From Chara braunii (lineage: Eukaryota > Streptophyta > Charophyceae > Charales > Characeae): 34,669 nucleotides of DNA. Location: assembly GCA_003427395.1 (NCBI GenBank), contig BFEA01000268.1, forward strand, positions 1,487,416 to 1,522,084. The letters run 5' to 3'. Positions within the stretch are counted from its first letter, which is position 1. Each line of letters begins with the position of its first letter. Shown here piece after piece: positions 34,047-34,669 of this stretch. Position numbers and translations under genes: made by a program. A model generated the notes under the pieces. It searched no databases. It worked only from the letters and a program-made list of their open reading frames with translations, and had not been told where the DNA came from.

Positions 34047-34119
34047 CTAGGACTGCCTTTTGCTGACTGTGCTAGGACTGCCTTTTGCTGACTGTGCTAG
34101 GACTGCCCTTCGCTGACTC
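34047..34119. repeat. Three 25-bp tandem repeats
   Basis: CTAGGACTGCCTTTTGCTGACTGTG occurs at 34047 and 34072 exactly; a third copy from 34097 has CC for TT and ends CTCA. Confidence 0.9.
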
Positions 34120-34669
34120 ATATACGGGCTGCCTACGAAGAGCCAGCCTACAAACTTCTAGAAGGTCGTGGACTTGACCTTTCGGAAGTTGTACCAGCTG
34201 CGACCTACCCTATTGCTAAGACTCCTAAACACGGACCTAGGGTTCAAGGCCCGACGACCGCACTATATACCACAACTGAACATACGACTTTCAACACACA
34301 GGTCGCGGGTTCAAACACTCGCCGGTGAACGGGGACTATACATGGGTAAGGAGGAATCCTAGGGATCGAGCCCTGGGTACTGCATCTGCTACTGTAAATG
34401 TGAAAACCGTTTGAAAGTGGGCTGTTGTGGTACATGGGGATGGGGACAGCTCACACTCAACTTCATCAACGTAGCGAGCCTTGTACGTGAGAGGCACGGT
34501 GAAGAGGGAGTTAAAAGAAGAATGAGAAAAATGAATGGTTTCAGTGTGCCCTTCTATCTTGTTTTTTAATTTTTTACCATTTGGTTCACAAATTGGGCTC
34601 TTTTAGTTAATAGTTATTTGACAATATATGGGTTTGTAGGGTTTCTCGAACCCTACAATTCCATTCCCC
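34120..34669. other. No gene seen; tRNA-like B box near 34307
   Basis: GGTCGCGGGTTCAAACACTCGCC at 34302-34324 resembles a tRNA T-arm, with no full cloverleaf. The end is AT-rich. Confidence 0.35.

Overview
This is eukaryotic DNA made mostly of transposable-element relics and simple repeats; I see no bacterial operon structure. The retroelement style (Ty3/gypsy gag-PR-RT-RH-INT, BED/DUF659/hAT transposases, many GA, CA and GAA microsatellites, scattered short exons) is what I associate with a large streptophyte genome. A charophyte such as Chara is my best guess, but that is memory-based inference, not something the window proves.

Layout. About 1.0-1.75 kb: a broken Penelope-like reverse transcriptase relic on +; a second shorter relic of the same family lies at 18.45-18.59 kb. 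2.3-2.66 kb: long GA, TG, AC and AG microsatellites. 3.49-3.98 kb: a small minus-strand gene candidate whose frame closes perfectly if two very short introns (60 and 41 nt) are removed. 8.26-8.74 kb: an unrecognised 158-codon minus-strand ORF with a TATAAAAG box upstream. 9.34-9.89 kb: three tandem copies of a unit with (GA)n and (CT)n arms around a GC-rich centre, able to form large hairpins. 9.89-17.96 kb: a degenerate Ty3/gypsy retrotransposon on the minus strand, bracketed by same-orientation repeats that may be LTRs. Its reverse transcriptase is split by a 1,272-bp insertion with TGT...ACA ends and a CATG target duplication, which I read as a solo LTR.

18.1-20.6 kb: one possible exon, a tandem duplication with tRNA-like features, three spaced copies of an ATGCCAAGTTTT motif, a G-rich tract and a compound microsatellite. 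20.76-24.46 kb: a frameshifted hAT transposase pseudogene on the minus strand (BED finger, DUF659, hAT dimerisation region, long basic/Ser-rich tail). 24.47-25.46 kb: an almost pure purine tract.

25.54-26.35 kb: the most interesting gene, a plus-strand exon. It encodes what looks like the C-terminal part of a Josephin-type (ataxin-3 family) deubiquitinase domain joined to two tandem RING-like zinc fingers. The catalytic-cysteine part would lie in an upstream exon, so the transposons to the left may sit in an intron.

26.35-34.67 kb: no convincing gene, but several tandem arrays: a motif containing AAGTTGAATGG repeated about eight times, six diverged copies of a ~120-bp unit, a 356-bp tandem duplication, and three 25-bp repeats. 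Nearly all element genes here are dead; the Josephin/RING exon, the small spliced gene and the 158-codon ORF are the candidates for host coding sequence.
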